The notes beneath the pieces were generated by a model that saw only the letters and a program-made list of their open reading frames with translations, made no database searches and was not told where the DNA came from. A stretch of 64,000 nucleotides of DNA from an uncultured Acetatifactor sp. (GTDB taxonomy: Bacteria; Bacillota; Clostridia; Lachnospirales; Lachnospiraceae): assembly GCA_910588225.1 (NCBI GenBank), contig CAJUQT010000009.1:31834-95833 (forward strand), given 5' to 3'. Positions within the stretch are counted from its first letter, which is position 1. Each line of letters starts with the position of its first letter. The position numbers were made by a program, and so were the translations under genes. This document shows positions 7,161 to 16,129 of the stretch, piece by piece.

Positions 7161-10100
7161 ATGCACAAGGAGCTGAGAGAGAAACTGAAAAACCCGGATT
7201 CATTTTACCGTTCCTTCCCGTTCTGGGCATGGAACGGGAAATTGGATCCGGAAGAACTTGTCAGGCAGGTACGTCTGATGCAGGAAGCAGGTGTGGGAGG
7301 ATTTTTCATTCATTCCAGAGACGGGCTGGAGACAGAATATCTGAGTGCAGAATGGATGGAATGTGTGAAGGCTGTGGTGGCGGAGGCCAAAAGGCTGGGA
7401 TTGTATGCCTGGCTGTATGACGAGGACCGATGGCCTTCCGGAACGGCAGGGGGAAAAGTCACTGCCTGCCAAGATGCATATCGCTGCAAGGGGCTGACTC
7501 TGGAAGTGACGGAGACGTGGGAATACACCCGGCTGTATGAATCGGAAATCCGCGGCAGAGACGTATTTACGGATGACAGAAACGGGGTTCTGGCAGTTTA
7601 TGCGGCAAGGGTGAAGGGAGATGAGATTTTCTCCTGCAGGAGACTTTCCATGCAGGAGGAAGAGAACTTTGCGGAAGGAGAGTGCCTGTTGACAGTCAGG
7701 CTGGAAGTGTCGGCGCCCAGCGAATGGTTTAATCAGGAAACTCCGCCTGATAATCTGAATCCGGATTGTGTCAGGAAATTTATAGAAGAGACTCACGAGA
7801 AATATAAGGCGGTGGTGGGAGAAGAATTTGGAAAGACAGTTCCCGGAATCTTTACAGATGAACCAAGTCTGCATGACAGACATGCGTTTTTCGGGGAAAA
7901 GAGGAGCTGGATTCCCTGGACCTATCATTACGGGGCATATTTCAGAGAATTTGCAGGGTATGATTTTCTGGAAACAGTGCCATGGCTGTACTTTAACGGG
8001 GAAAAATCCCGACAGACCAGAAGGGATTACTGGAGCAGCATCACTAAGAGATATGGCGAGGCCTATTTTAAAACCATAGGAGAATGGTGTGAGAAAAATA
8101 ATCTTCTCTTCACGGGCCATTTTCTGCAGGAGGACAAAATGGGACTTGCCGTCAGAGTCAACGGTGCGATTATGCCGCATTATCGTTACCAGCATGTGCC
8201 AGGAATTGATCTGCTCTGTGAGCAGACAGCAGAATATATGACGGTAAAACAGTGCACAAGTGTGGCCAGGCAGCTGGGTAAGAAACAGGTGTTGACAGAG
8301 ACATACGGCTGTACCGGATGGGAGTTTACCTTTGAAGGACAGAAATGGATAGGTGACTGGCAGTATGTGCTGGGCGTGAACCGCCGCTGTCAGCATCTTG
8401 CCCTTTACAGTCTGCGGGGCTGCAGAAAAAGAGACTATCCGCCTTCTTTTAATTACAACACCAGCTGGTGGAGCAAAAACAGACTGGTAGAGGATTACTT
8501 CGCAAGGCTTTCCGTTCTTCTGGAGCAGGGGGAAGCTGTGCGGGAGATATTGCTCCTCCATCCCGTATCCACTGTGTGGGGAAAGCTGGGCTGCAGTCCC
8601 TACGGGAATCCGCTCAGAAGAAAGGAGAGGGATGTTCCCGGGCTGAATCAGTATGGTGATTGCTTTAACGAGCTGATTGCATTTCTGATGAGGAAGCATC
8701 TGGATTGTGACCTGGGAGATGAAATGCTGATCAAAGAATTTGGAGCAGTTCAAAACGGCAGGTTTCGATTGGGAGAGGCACTCTATGAAGCAGTGGTAAT
8801 CCCTTCCGGTATGGAGATTCTGCTGCCTGGAACCGCCGAAATGCTTATGGCTTATATGGAACAGGGCGGGTACGTGTATGCGCTGCAGCCCTGTGTGACT
8901 TTGAGGCATCCGCATTTTGTCACGGTGAAGACAAAGGAAGCACTGGAAGAAAAGCTGGAAAAATACCGCACAATTCACATTGAAAACGGAGAAGGGGCGG
9001 AATGCACAGATGTGTTGTATCAGCTGCGGAAATGCCCGGACGGATATGTGCTCTTTCTGGTAAATAACAACAGACACAGAGCTGTGGAGGCAAAAGTCAG
9101 TCTGCCTTTCTGTGCGACTTTAGAAGAAGTTGATTTGCTCAGCGGAGAGGAATGTGCAACGCCGTTCTATCAGAACGGAGGCAGTGGATTAACCCTGTGT
9201 GTACATCTGGACAGGACCGGGTCCGCCGTTTATCTGCTGAAACCCTGTCGAGTGAGAGAAACTGTTTTCCCGAAGGAGCTGCCTTACCGTCTGGACAGAC
9301 CGAATATTCTGACCCTTGATTTTTGCCGTTATCGGTTAGACGGAGAAAACTGGTCCGAAAAAATGGAGGTATGGCAGGCACAGCGGCAAATCAGGGAACG
9401 ATTGGGAATGCGCCAGATTTATTATAACGGTCTCGAACAAAGATACAAATGGATCAGTAAAAATCATCCGGGAGACGGACATTTTCTGGAACTTACATTT
9501 GAATTTGAAGCGGAAGAAGTGCCTGAAAATGCAGTTTTGGCGGTGGAAAGATTGACTGAATTCAAAATTTGTATAAATGATACAACAGCAGTGAACGACA
9601 TTTTGAAGGAACAGATATGGATCCTTGACAGAGAATTTGAGACAGTGTCGTTGTCAGGAATCCAAAAGGGCAGAAATCGGATTCTGCTGTCCTGTGAGTA
9701 CAGAAACCATATGGAACTGGAGAACCTTTATCTGGCGGGCCGCTTCGGTGTATCAGAGGACAGGAAATTGACTGCGCTGCCCGAAAAGCTGCTGATTGGG
9801 GACTGGACAAAGCAGGGACTGCAACATTATTGTGGCAGTGTACATTATATATTGGAATATGACTGCCATGAGAGGAACTCCGGAGAAGAGGACGGCTTTG
9901 CGAAAATTCTGCTGATCTTACCGGAGATAAAGGCTGTCTGTGTGGAAGTCAGGATAAATGGAAAGCCATGTTCGCTGCGCTGGAATGCTGCCGGAGAGCT
10001 GTCTGTGGGCAACTGGCTGCAGCAGGGAAGGAACCTTATTGAGATAGAAGCGGTGGGAAGTCCGCGGAATATGATGGGGCCTTTTCATTTGAAGGAAAAG

Positions 10101-10229
10101 CCATATAATACGCATGACGCCAGCTTCTGTCCGCCTCCGGAAGCGTATTGCGAAGGATATCTGCTGACGCCCTATGGACTTATGGGAGAAGTCAGGATGC
10201 TTGAGATTGAGGAGAAAACAGATGGATAA
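7161..10229 (+). CDS. Large glycoside hydrolase-like protein (GH106 / alpha-L-rhamnosidase-like group)
   Basis: About 1022 residues. The N-terminus has a TIM-barrel glycosidase start (FPFWAWNGKLDPEEL, then GVGGFFIHSRDGLETEYLS and WLYDEDRWPSG) found in the large GH106-related, often unassigned, hydrolase group. Candidate catalytic acids lie in GIFTDEPSL (about residue 230) and VLTETYGCTGW (about 380). The C-terminal third resembles GH2-type sugar-binding beta domains. No signal peptide, so intracellular. A TTG at 7146 is in frame, but GGGAG (7148-7152) sits 8 bp before ATG 7161, which I prefer. The stop overlaps the next start. Family assignment is by resemblance and its specificity is open. 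Confidence 0.8.
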   Translation: MHKELREKLKNPDSFYRSFPFWAWNGKLDPEELVRQVRLMQEAGVGGFFIHSRDGLETEYLSAEWMECVKAVVAEAKRLGLYAWLYDEDRWPSGTAGGKVTACQDAYRCKGLTLEVTETWEYTRLYESEIRGRDVFTDDRNGVLAVYAARVKGDEIFSCRRLSMQEEENFAEGECLLTVRLEVSAPSEWFNQETPPDNLNPDCVRKFIEETHEKYKAVVGEEFGKTVPGIFTDEPSLHDRHAFFGEKRSWIPWTYHYGAYFREFAGYDFLETVPWLYFNGEKSRQTRRDYWSSITKRYGEAYFKTIGEWCEKNNLLFTGHFLQEDKMGLAVRVNGAIMPHYRYQHVPGIDLLCEQTAEYMTVKQCTSVARQLGKKQVLTETYGCTGWEFTFEGQKWIGDWQYVLGVNRRCQHLALYSLRGCRKRDYPPSFNYNTSWWSKNRLVEDYFARLSVLLEQGEAVREILLLHPVSTVWGKLGCSPYGNPLRRKERDVPGLNQYGDCFNELIAFLMRKHLDCDLGDEMLIKEFGAVQNGRFRLGEALYEAVVIPSGMEILLPGTAEMLMAYMEQGGYVYALQPCVTLRHPHFVTVKTKEALEEKLEKYRTIHIENGEGAECTDVLYQLRKCPDGYVLFLVNNNRHRAVEAKVSLPFCATLEEVDLLSGEECATPFYQNGGSGLTLCVHLDRTGSAVYLLKPCRVRETVFPKELPYRLDRPNILTLDFCRYRLDGENWSEKMEVWQAQRQIRERLGMRQIYYNGLEQRYKWISKNHPGDGHFLELTFEFEAEEVPENAVLAVERLTEFKICINDTTAVNDILKEQIWILDREFETVSLSGIQKGRNRILLSCEYRNHMELENLYLAGRFGVSEDRKLTALPEKLLIGDWTKQGLQHYCGSVHYILEYDCHERNSGEEDGFAKILLILPEIKAVCVEVRINGKPCSLRWNAAGELSVGNWLQQGRNLIEIEAVGSPRNMMGPFHLKEKPYNTHDASFCPPPEAYCEGYLLTPYGLMGEVRMLEIEEKTDG

Positions 10230-11343
10230 CTACATTACCAATCACTACAAAGAGGGGCAAAAACGCCCGAAGCTCTGCACGGAACAGTTTGTGTTGTGGG
10301 AGCCTGACGAAAAGTGGAGTTATGCGCACCATGCGCAGATTATCTGGTTCAGAGGCCTGTATTATGTTATGTTCAGCAGCGGACATTGTAACGAGGATGA
10401 TACCGGACAGAGAATTATGTATACTGTGTCGGAGGATTATGCAAACTGGAGCCGGCCGGAGGTACTTGTGGATTCCATGGCGGGAACTTATGCGGATGCA
10501 GTGCTGATTCCAAAGTGTTGGCATACGGACGGCAATACACTGGTTGCCTACTATTTATCCTTTGAATATACGGAAGACTGGCTGGTAAATGGGAACAGGA
10601 AGCCCGGAAGCAAGGGGAGAATGAACTGGGGAAAATACCAGATTACTTCCCCGGACGGACGGCATTGGTCCGAACCTGCCCAGAGCGGGAATGCAGGAGG
10701 GAATCATGCACCGTACAGGCTGCAGTCAGGAAGGCTTCTGTGTCCGGGAGGTACAGAACATGGTATTACGGATGATCCTGCAGGCATAGATGGATGGAGG
10801 ACTGTGCGCTGCTGTGAAGAGGGATATCCGGGCAATCAGAACGCGGAGGACGGAGAGGGGACCACTGCGGCCGGAATTGTGAACGACCATACAGTGTACC
10901 TGTGTGAGGCTTCCTGTATTCAACAGGATGACGGTACTATCCGGATGTTGATGCGCAGCGGCACACCTTATCTGTGGGCGAGTACAAGCACAGATGATGG
11001 GGAAACCTGGACTTTGCCGGAACCTACCCGCTTTACGGACAACCGGACGAAATTTGCATTCGGCAGACTTCCCGGAGGAAAGTATTATTATGTGGGAACA
11101 CCGGACCCTTTCCCTCCCCGCACCCGCCATGTGCTGGCCCTGTCCCTGTCCGGGAACGGAACCGATTACAATCAGCATTTTATTTTGGATGACAGACAAT
11201 ATAAGGGAAGGTATATCGGTCTGGATAAAAACGGGATTTACGGATATCCTTCAGTGCTTGTCAGAGAAGGGTATATGCATGTTGTGTTTTCGATTTGCAA
11301 GGAGACTATTGTAGCCATGCGGTTTCCTTGTGAGACATTATAG
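10222..11343 (+). CDS. Second BNR/sialidase-fold protein
   Basis: A 373-residue propeller protein with Asp-box-like motifs (SEDYANW, SPDGRHW, STDDGETW) and a HHAQIIWFRGLYYVMFSSG segment near the start. ATG 10222 overlaps the previous stop by 8 bp and follows GAGGAG by 8 bp; the frame extends upstream to 10174 but without a ribosome site. It is unlike the first sialidase-fold protein in sequence, so it likely acts on a different linkage or sugar. It is the last gene of the operon; no convincing terminator follows in 11344-11423. Confidence 0.83.
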   Translation: MDNYITNHYKEGQKRPKLCTEQFVLWEPDEKWSYAHHAQIIWFRGLYYVMFSSGHCNEDDTGQRIMYTVSEDYANWSRPEVLVDSMAGTYADAVLIPKCWHTDGNTLVAYYLSFEYTEDWLVNGNRKPGSKGRMNWGKYQITSPDGRHWSEPAQSGNAGGNHAPYRLQSGRLLCPGGTEHGITDDPAGIDGWRTVRCCEEGYPGNQNAEDGEGTTAAGIVNDHTVYLCEASCIQQDDGTIRMLMRSGTPYLWASTSTDDGETWTLPEPTRFTDNRTKFAFGRLPGGKYYYVGTPDPFPPRTRHVLALSLSGNGTDYNQHFILDDRQYKGRYIGLDKNGIYGYPSVLVREGYMHVVFSICKETIVAMRFPCETL

Positions 11344-11423
11344 AAACTAAACTTTCATGCGGCCGGCAGAATAAGCGTATTTTGTTTTGGACTGACAAAC
11401 GTTAGTTCGACAAGAAAAAACAC

Positions 11424-11452
11424 TTGACACCATTTCATATCTGTAGTAAGAT
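11424..11452 (+). promoter_or_regulatory. Promoter of the ylxM-ffh operon
   Basis: TTGACA (11424-11429) and TAAGAT (11447-11452) with a 17-bp spacer, about 18 bp upstream of the ylxM start. Confidence 0.75.
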
Positions 11453-11469
11453 ACACAAGGTTGATAGAT

Positions 11470-11832
11470 ATGGATAAAATATATGAACAGACAATGTTGT
11501 ATGATTTCTACGGAGAATTACTGACAGAGCATCAGAGAAGCGTCTATGAAGACGCCCTGTATCGGGATATGTCGCTGGGAGAGATTGCGCAGGAGCGGGG
11601 AATCAGCAGGCAGGGCGTGCATGATCTGATCAGGCGCTGCGACAGAATTCTTCAGGGATATGAGAATAAGCTTCACCTGGTGGAGCGTTTTGACCGGGCG
11701 AAGAAGACTGTGGCGGAGATTGAAAAGCTCACAGGAGAAACGGAGAGTCCGGACAGCGGTGAATATGAGCATATGAAAGAGAGGCTGCAGGCTGTCAGGA
11801 AGCTTTCTCTCGAACTGTTGAAAGAATTTTAA
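11470..11832 (+). CDS. ylxM: YlxM family DNA-binding protein, SRP operon
   Basis: A 120-residue helix-turn-helix protein of the UPF0122/YlxM family; the HTH is MSLGEIAQERGISRQGVHDLIRRCD. The family is almost always found directly before ffh and is thought to modulate the signal recognition particle operon. An AAGG site at 11457 lies 9 bp before ATG 11470, favouring it over the in-frame TTG at 11461. It is followed 21 bp later by ffh. Confidence 0.93.
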   Translation: MDKIYEQTMLYDFYGELLTEHQRSVYEDALYRDMSLGEIAQERGISRQGVHDLIRRCDRILQGYENKLHLVERFDRAKKTVAEIEKLTGETESPDSGEYEHMKERLQAVRKLSLELLKEF

Positions 11833-11853
11833 TCGTTATAGAAGGAGTCGCAG

Positions 11854-13218
11854 GTGGCATTCGAGAATTTAACGGAAAAACTGCAGAATGTATTCAAAAA
11901 TCTCAGAAGCAAGGGGCGGCTGACGGAGGAGGATGTTAAGACTGCCTTAAAAGAAGTGAAAATGGCTCTTCTGGAAGCCGACGTCAACTTCCGCGTGGTG
12001 AAGCAGTTTGTCAAAGCTGTGGAAGAACGGGCCATAGGCCAGAATGTGATGAACGGACTGAATCCGGGGCAGATGGTCATCAAGATAGTCAACGAAGAGA
12101 TGATCTCCCTGATGGGCAGTGAGACCACTGAGATTGCCATGCAGCCCGGCAAAGCCATCACCGTAATCATGATGGCGGGCCTGCAGGGTGCCGGTAAGAC
12201 CACGGCCACCGCGAAAATCGCCGGAAAGCTGAAAACAAAAGGAAAGAAATCTCTGCTTGTGGCATGTGATATCTACAGACCGGCCGCCATCGAGCAGCTG
12301 CAGATAAACGGCAGGAAGCAGGAGGTGGATGTGTTCTCCATGGGAACGGATCACAAGCCTCCGGAGATTGCCGCACAGGCTATTCAATATGCGGAAAAGA
12401 ACGGCCACAATGTAGTGATTCTGGATACGGCAGGACGTCTTCATATCGATGAAGATATGATGACTGAGCTCCAGGAGATCAAAGCCAAAGTTTCCGTACA
12501 CCAGACATTGCTGGTGGTGGATGCCATGACCGGTCAGGACGCCGTGAATGTGGCGAAGGAATTTGACGAAAAAGTGGGAATAGACGGTGTCGTTCTGTCC
12601 AAGATGGACGGTGATACCAGAGGCGGTGCGGCACTTTCCGTAAAGGCTGTCACCGGCAGGCCGATTTTGTATGTCAGTATGGGAGAGAAGCTGTCCGACA
12701 TGGAACAGTTCTATCCTGACCGTATGGCAAACAGGATTCTGGGTATGGGAGATGTGCTTTCCCTGATTGAAAAGGCTCAGGAAAGTATTGATCTGGATGA
12801 GGATAAGGGTCGGGAGATGGCAGGCCGCATGAAGAAGGGAAAGTTCGATTTCGAGGACTACCTGGAAAGCATGAAGCAGATGCGGAATATGGGCGGATTA
12901 TCCAGTATTCTGAGTATGCTGCCCGGACTGGGAATTAAGGGTGCCGAGCTGGACTCCATGATTGACGAAAAGCAGCTGAAGCATATGGAAGCGATTGTTC
13001 TCTCCATGACAAAAGAGGAGCGGAGGAATCCGAAACTGTTAAATCCCCGGAGAAAGCACCGCATAGCCAGGGGAGCAGGAGTGGATATCGCAGTGGTTAA
13101 CCGCTTTATCAAACAGTTTGAACAGAGCCAGAAGATGATGAAACAGTTTGGCGGTAAAAAAGGCCGGGGAATGTTTGGAGGATTTCCAGGTATGGGAGGC
13201 GGCAGATTTCCTTTTTAA
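11854..13218 (+). CDS. ffh: Signal recognition particle protein Ffh
   Basis: A 454-residue SRP54 GTPase that binds signal peptides on nascent chains and docks with FtsY. Domains: N (1-90), G with P-loop GLQGAGKTTATAKIAGK near residue 108 and DTAGR near 190, and a methionine-rich M domain from about 300 (MKQMRNMGG, MLPGLGIKG) ending in a Gly/Phe/Met tail (FGGFPGMGGG). GTG 11854 follows GAAGGAG. Length and order are standard. Confidence 0.98.
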   Translation: MAFENLTEKLQNVFKNLRSKGRLTEEDVKTALKEVKMALLEADVNFRVVKQFVKAVEERAIGQNVMNGLNPGQMVIKIVNEEMISLMGSETTEIAMQPGKAITVIMMAGLQGAGKTTATAKIAGKLKTKGKKSLLVACDIYRPAAIEQLQINGRKQEVDVFSMGTDHKPPEIAAQAIQYAEKNGHNVVILDTAGRLHIDEDMMTELQEIKAKVSVHQTLLVVDAMTGQDAVNVAKEFDEKVGIDGVVLSKMDGDTRGGAALSVKAVTGRPILYVSMGEKLSDMEQFYPDRMANRILGMGDVLSLIEKAQESIDLDEDKGREMAGRMKKGKFDFEDYLESMKQMRNMGGLSSILSMLPGLGIKGAELDSMIDEKQLKHMEAIVLSMTKEERRNPKLLNPRRKHRIARGAGVDIAVVNRFIKQFEQSQKMMKQFGGKKGRGMFGGFPGMGGGRFPF

Positions 13219-13320
13219 AGCCTGCTGTATGTAAGGGTGAACATGGAGTCATACGCTCCTTTTCATAAATAAATTTATAACACGCAAAAGGCCGGCAAGA
13301 CGGCAGAAAGAGGGTAAAAA

Positions 13321-13566
13321 ATGGCAGTAAAGATCAGATTGAGAAGAATGGGACAGAAGAAGGCTCCTTTTTACAGAATTATCGTGGCTGATTCTCGTTC
13401 TCCCAGAGACGGAAGATTTATCGAGGAGATTGGGACTTATGATCCCAGCACAGATCCCAGCACATTCAAAATCAATGAGGAGCTGGCAAAAAAATGGCTG
13501 GCTAACGGCGCACAGCCCACGGAAGTGGTTGGTAAGCTTTTCAAGGCTGCCGGAATTGAGAAATAA
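13321..13566 (+). CDS. rpsP: 30S ribosomal protein S16
   Basis: An 81-residue S16 protein (MAVKIRLRRMGQKKAPFYRIIVADSRSPRDGRFIEEIG), assembled into the small subunit. Full length. It sits 102 bp after ffh, preceded by AGAGGG, and starts the rpsP-khpA-rimM-trmD group. Confidence 0.98.
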   Translation: MAVKIRLRRMGQKKAPFYRIIVADSRSPRDGRFIEEIGTYDPSTDPSTFKINEELAKKWLANGAQPTEVVGKLFKAAGIEK

Positions 13567-13589
13567 AATTTCATTCTTGGAGGTGGCTT

Positions 13590-13817
13590 ATGAAGGAATT
13601 GGTGGAAGTTATCGCAAAAGCGTTGGTTGACAACCCGGATGAAGTCGTTGTGACGGAAAAAGAGGAGGGCAGAAGCACGCTGATCGAGCTTCATGTGGCG
13701 CCTTCCGACATGGGTAAGGTTATCGGCAAACAGGGCAGGATTGCGAAAGCAATACGTTCTGTGGCAAAAGCGGCGGCATCCAGGGACAAGAAGAATGTGG
13801 ATGTGGAGATTATGTAG
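13590..13817 (+). CDS. khpA: KH-domain RNA-binding protein KhpA (YlqC)
   Basis: A 75-residue single KH-domain protein; the GxxG loop is IGKQGR in VIGKQGRIAKAIRSV. KhpA pairs with KhpB/Jag and binds many RNAs in Bacillota. It lies between rpsP and rimM as usual, with a GGAGG site 23 bp after rpsP. Confidence 0.96.
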   Translation: MKELVEVIAKALVDNPDEVVVTEKEEGRSTLIELHVAPSDMGKVIGKQGRIAKAIRSVAKAAASRDKKNVDVEIM

Positions 13818-13825
13818 AGATGGCT

Positions 13826-13850
13826 GGGAGGAACCTGTGGTTCCTCCTTC
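13826..13850 (+). terminator. Hairpin between khpA and rimM (weak terminator or attenuator)
   Basis: GGAGGAACC (13827-13835) and GGTTCCTCC (13839-13847) form a perfect 9-bp stem with a 3-nt TGT loop, followed by the pyrimidine tract TTCCTTTT. The tract is imperfect, so partial termination that lowers rimM-trmD relative to rpsP-khpA is likely. Confidence 0.55.
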
Positions 13851-13880
13851 CTTTTGTCAGCTGACAGTGAGAGGAAAACG

Positions 13881-14456
13881 ATGGAAGAATATTTTCAGAT
13901 CGGTATTATCGCTTCTACGCATGGTCTGCGGGGTGAGGTAAAGGTATACCCTACAACAGACGATGTAAAACGATTCAAAGGGCTGAAAGAAGTGATTCTT
14001 GATCCTCATAAGACAAGAACAGTAAACAAAGCGGAAACCTCCGTTCCGGAAGTACCGTTTCAAAAATCCGATAAAGAGAGCGGCAGAATTCTGCTTGAAA
14101 TAGAAAGTGTCAAATTTTTTAAACAATTTGCTATCCTGAAGTTCAAAGGGCTGGAACGGATCGAAGATGTGGAAAAGTACCGCAGCTGTCCTCTTCTGGT
14201 GCCCAGAAGCAATGCGGTGCGTCTGAGACGGAATGAGTATTTTGTGGCTGATTTAATGGGGCTTATTGTAAGGGATGAGGACGGAACAGAGATTGGAATT
14301 CTGAAGGAAGTGCTGGAGACAGGGGCCAATGATGTGTATGTGATTGGGCTGAATGACGGAAGGGAATTGCTGCTGCCGGCAATCAGACAGTGTGTTCTTG
14401 AGGTGAATGTGGAGGCTGGATTTATCAGAATTCATATTTTGGATGGACTGTTGTAG
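13881..14456 (+). CDS. rimM: Ribosome maturation factor RimM
   Basis: A 191-residue 16S rRNA processing protein that binds S19 during 30S assembly. The N-terminal RimM domain begins EEYFQIGIIASTHGLRGEVKVYPTTDD; the PRC-barrel domain has the RRNEYFVADLMGL segment. An insertion around residues 40-65 (AETSVPEVPFQKSDKESGR) makes it longer than the usual 170. ATG 13881 follows GAGAGG; an in-frame TTG at 13854 is inside the upstream hairpin region and is unlikely. Confidence 0.95.
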   Translation: MEEYFQIGIIASTHGLRGEVKVYPTTDDVKRFKGLKEVILDPHKTRTVNKAETSVPEVPFQKSDKESGRILLEIESVKFFKQFAILKFKGLERIEDVEKYRSCPLLVPRSNAVRLRRNEYFVADLMGLIVRDEDGTEIGILKEVLETGANDVYVIGLNDGRELLLPAIRQCVLEVNVEAGFIRIHILDGLL

Positions 14457-14549
14457 AGACGCAGGGGTTCTATGTACCGTCTGAACTTTTACAGCAAAAT
14501 ATACAGTCTGGACATGTAAGGAATGCGAAGGCAGAAGACAGGAGAGAAA

Positions 14550-16019
14550 GTGAAATTTCATGTGTTGACTTTATTCCCGGAGATGATTGCGCAGGGACTG
14601 GGCCAGGGGATTCTCGGCAAAGCGGCGGGAAAGCAGCTTTTTACCCTGAATGTGGTGAACATCAGGGATTATACGCAGGAGAGGCACGGAAAGGTGGATG
14701 ATTACCCTTACGGAGGCGGAGCGGGAATGCTGATGCAGGCGCAGCCCGTCTATGATGCCTATAAAGCGGTGGCAGGCGGAAGAAAGATAAGAACCATCTA
14801 TGTGACACCTCAGGGAGAACCCTTTACCCAGAAGAAGGCAAGAGAACTTTCAGAAGAAGAGGAACTGCTTTTTCTATGCGGTCATTATGAGGGGATAGAT
14901 GAGAGGGTTCTGGAGGAGATTGTGACGGATTCTGTTTCCATTGGAGATTATGTGCTTACCGGAGGAGAACTTCCGGCTATGGTGATGATAGATGCGATAG
15001 CCCGGCTTCTGCCGGGAGTGCTGGGCAACGACGCTTCCGCAGAAGAGGAAAGCTTTCACTGTGACCTGCTGGAGTATCCTCAATATTCCCGGCCGGAAAT
15101 ATGGCATGGGAAACAGGTACCGGAAGTGCTTTTAGCAGGCGATCACCGGAAGACAGCGGCGTGGCGGCTGGAACAGTCCATAAGCCGTACGGCCAGAAGG
15201 CGGCCGGATTTATATGAAAAATATTGTAAGAAGCAGGATATCATCAAAAGGCTTTTTTCGGAAAAGAGAAACAATATCCATATGATGGAAGCGCTGGCCT
15301 CAGGCCGGGGAGAAATTCTGTATGCGGCAGATACAGGTACTTCCGGAGAATGGGATATCCTGGTATATGACGGGGAAAGCGGAATTTGTATGATGACGGC
15401 CGCAGACGAGACGTCTGGTAAGATGCTGGCAGAGAGAATTCCCGCGGATGCCCGGTGGATAGTGATATCCCAGCCGTTTATGAAGGAAATCCTGGAAAAA
15501 AGAGAATTTTCAGATTCCGGGCGGACATTCCCGGAGGACAGAAAGGGAAAATTCCGTGAGACAGCCCTGTGCGGGCAGATGCTGTATACTCCCCGTGAGA
15601 CACTTTCGGTGCGATATAAAGAAGTGCACAGACTTTCTGAAAAAGCATTCTCTTATATATGTCTTCATTATCCTGAAAAGGAAGGCGGCGGAGAAGACTA
15701 TATCAGGGAACGGATTCGGGCCGGTGCTCTGTATGGAGCGTTTGAGGAAGAACGTCTCATAGGATTTGCAGGGGTACACAGGGGCGGCAGTCTGGGGATG
15801 CTTTATGTGGAAGAATCCCGGCGAGGAAGAGGAATCGGGGAATCGCTGGAGGCATATGTGGTAAACCAGATGCTGGGCAAGGGGCGGACGCCGTACCTGT
15901 ACGTGGACGAGAAAGACATCGCAATGTACCGGCTGCAGGAGAAGCTGGGATTTTACAAAGCACGAAAAAATTTCCTGTGGCTGAAAAAAGTACTTGCAAA
16001 TGGAATGACCCTATGCTAA
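14550..16019 (+). CDS. trmD: tRNA (guanine37-N1)-methyltransferase TrmD fused to a GNAT acetyltransferase domain
   Basis: A 489-residue protein. Residues 1 to about 240 are a complete TrmD: KFHVLTLFPEM start, DDYPYGGGAGMLMQ, GHYEGIDERV and the SAM-binding knot GDYVLTGGELPA; it methylates G37 of tRNAs. Residues from about 245 carry an extra region ending in a GNAT fold with the acetyl-CoA loop RRGRGIG and the MYRLQEKLGF end motif. No stop or frameshift separates them. GTG 14550 gives the canonical N-terminus and has AGGAG upstream; ATG 14523 would add nine residues. The acetyltransferase substrate is unknown. Confidence 0.93.
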   Translation: MKFHVLTLFPEMIAQGLGQGILGKAAGKQLFTLNVVNIRDYTQERHGKVDDYPYGGGAGMLMQAQPVYDAYKAVAGGRKIRTIYVTPQGEPFTQKKARELSEEEELLFLCGHYEGIDERVLEEIVTDSVSIGDYVLTGGELPAMVMIDAIARLLPGVLGNDASAEEESFHCDLLEYPQYSRPEIWHGKQVPEVLLAGDHRKTAAWRLEQSISRTARRRPDLYEKYCKKQDIIKRLFSEKRNNIHMMEALASGRGEILYAADTGTSGEWDILVYDGESGICMMTAADETSGKMLAERIPADARWIVISQPFMKEILEKREFSDSGRTFPEDRKGKFRETALCGQMLYTPRETLSVRYKEVHRLSEKAFSYICLHYPEKEGGGEDYIRERIRAGALYGAFEEERLIGFAGVHRGGSLGMLYVEESRRGRGIGESLEAYVVNQMLGKGRTPYLYVDEKDIAMYRLQEKLGFYKARKNFLWLKKVLANGMTLC

Positions 16020-16022
16020 AAT
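15994..16022 (+). promoter_or_regulatory. Promoter of rplS
   Basis: TTGCAA (15994-15999) and TAAAAT (16017-16022), 17-bp spacer, lying over the end of the trmD fusion gene. It gives rplS its own transcript with a leader of about 100 nt. Confidence 0.7.
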
Positions 16023-16028
16023 TTTAAT

Positions 16029-16129
16029 GTTGTGAAAACGAGATGGTCCTCTGTTACAGGAGAAGCGGAGAGAAGTGAGTCCGGAGCTCAGGCGTATTAA
16101 GAACATCCATTTTATGAAGGAGGCTCATT
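16029..16129 (+). promoter_or_regulatory. rplS 5' leader, possible L19 autoregulatory element
   Basis: A transcribed, gene-free 100-nt leader containing GGTCCTCTGTTACAGGAG and a GAGTCCGGAGCTC segment before a GAAGGAGG ribosome site. Its position and the GGTCCTCTGTTAC block resemble the Bacillota L19 leader, in which L19 is thought to repress its own message. Recognition is from memory, without a covariance search. Confidence 0.4.

Noticed and set aside
7200..9077. 625-codon minus-strand frame opposite the large hydrolase
   Set aside because: Low-quality composition (His/Cys/Pro-rich) and complete overlap with a well-supported gene.
14471..14495. Another copy of the CTGTCTGAACTGTT repeat before trmD
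   Set aside because: CCGTCTGAACTTTTACAG shares the core but lacks the paired arm; too degenerate to count.
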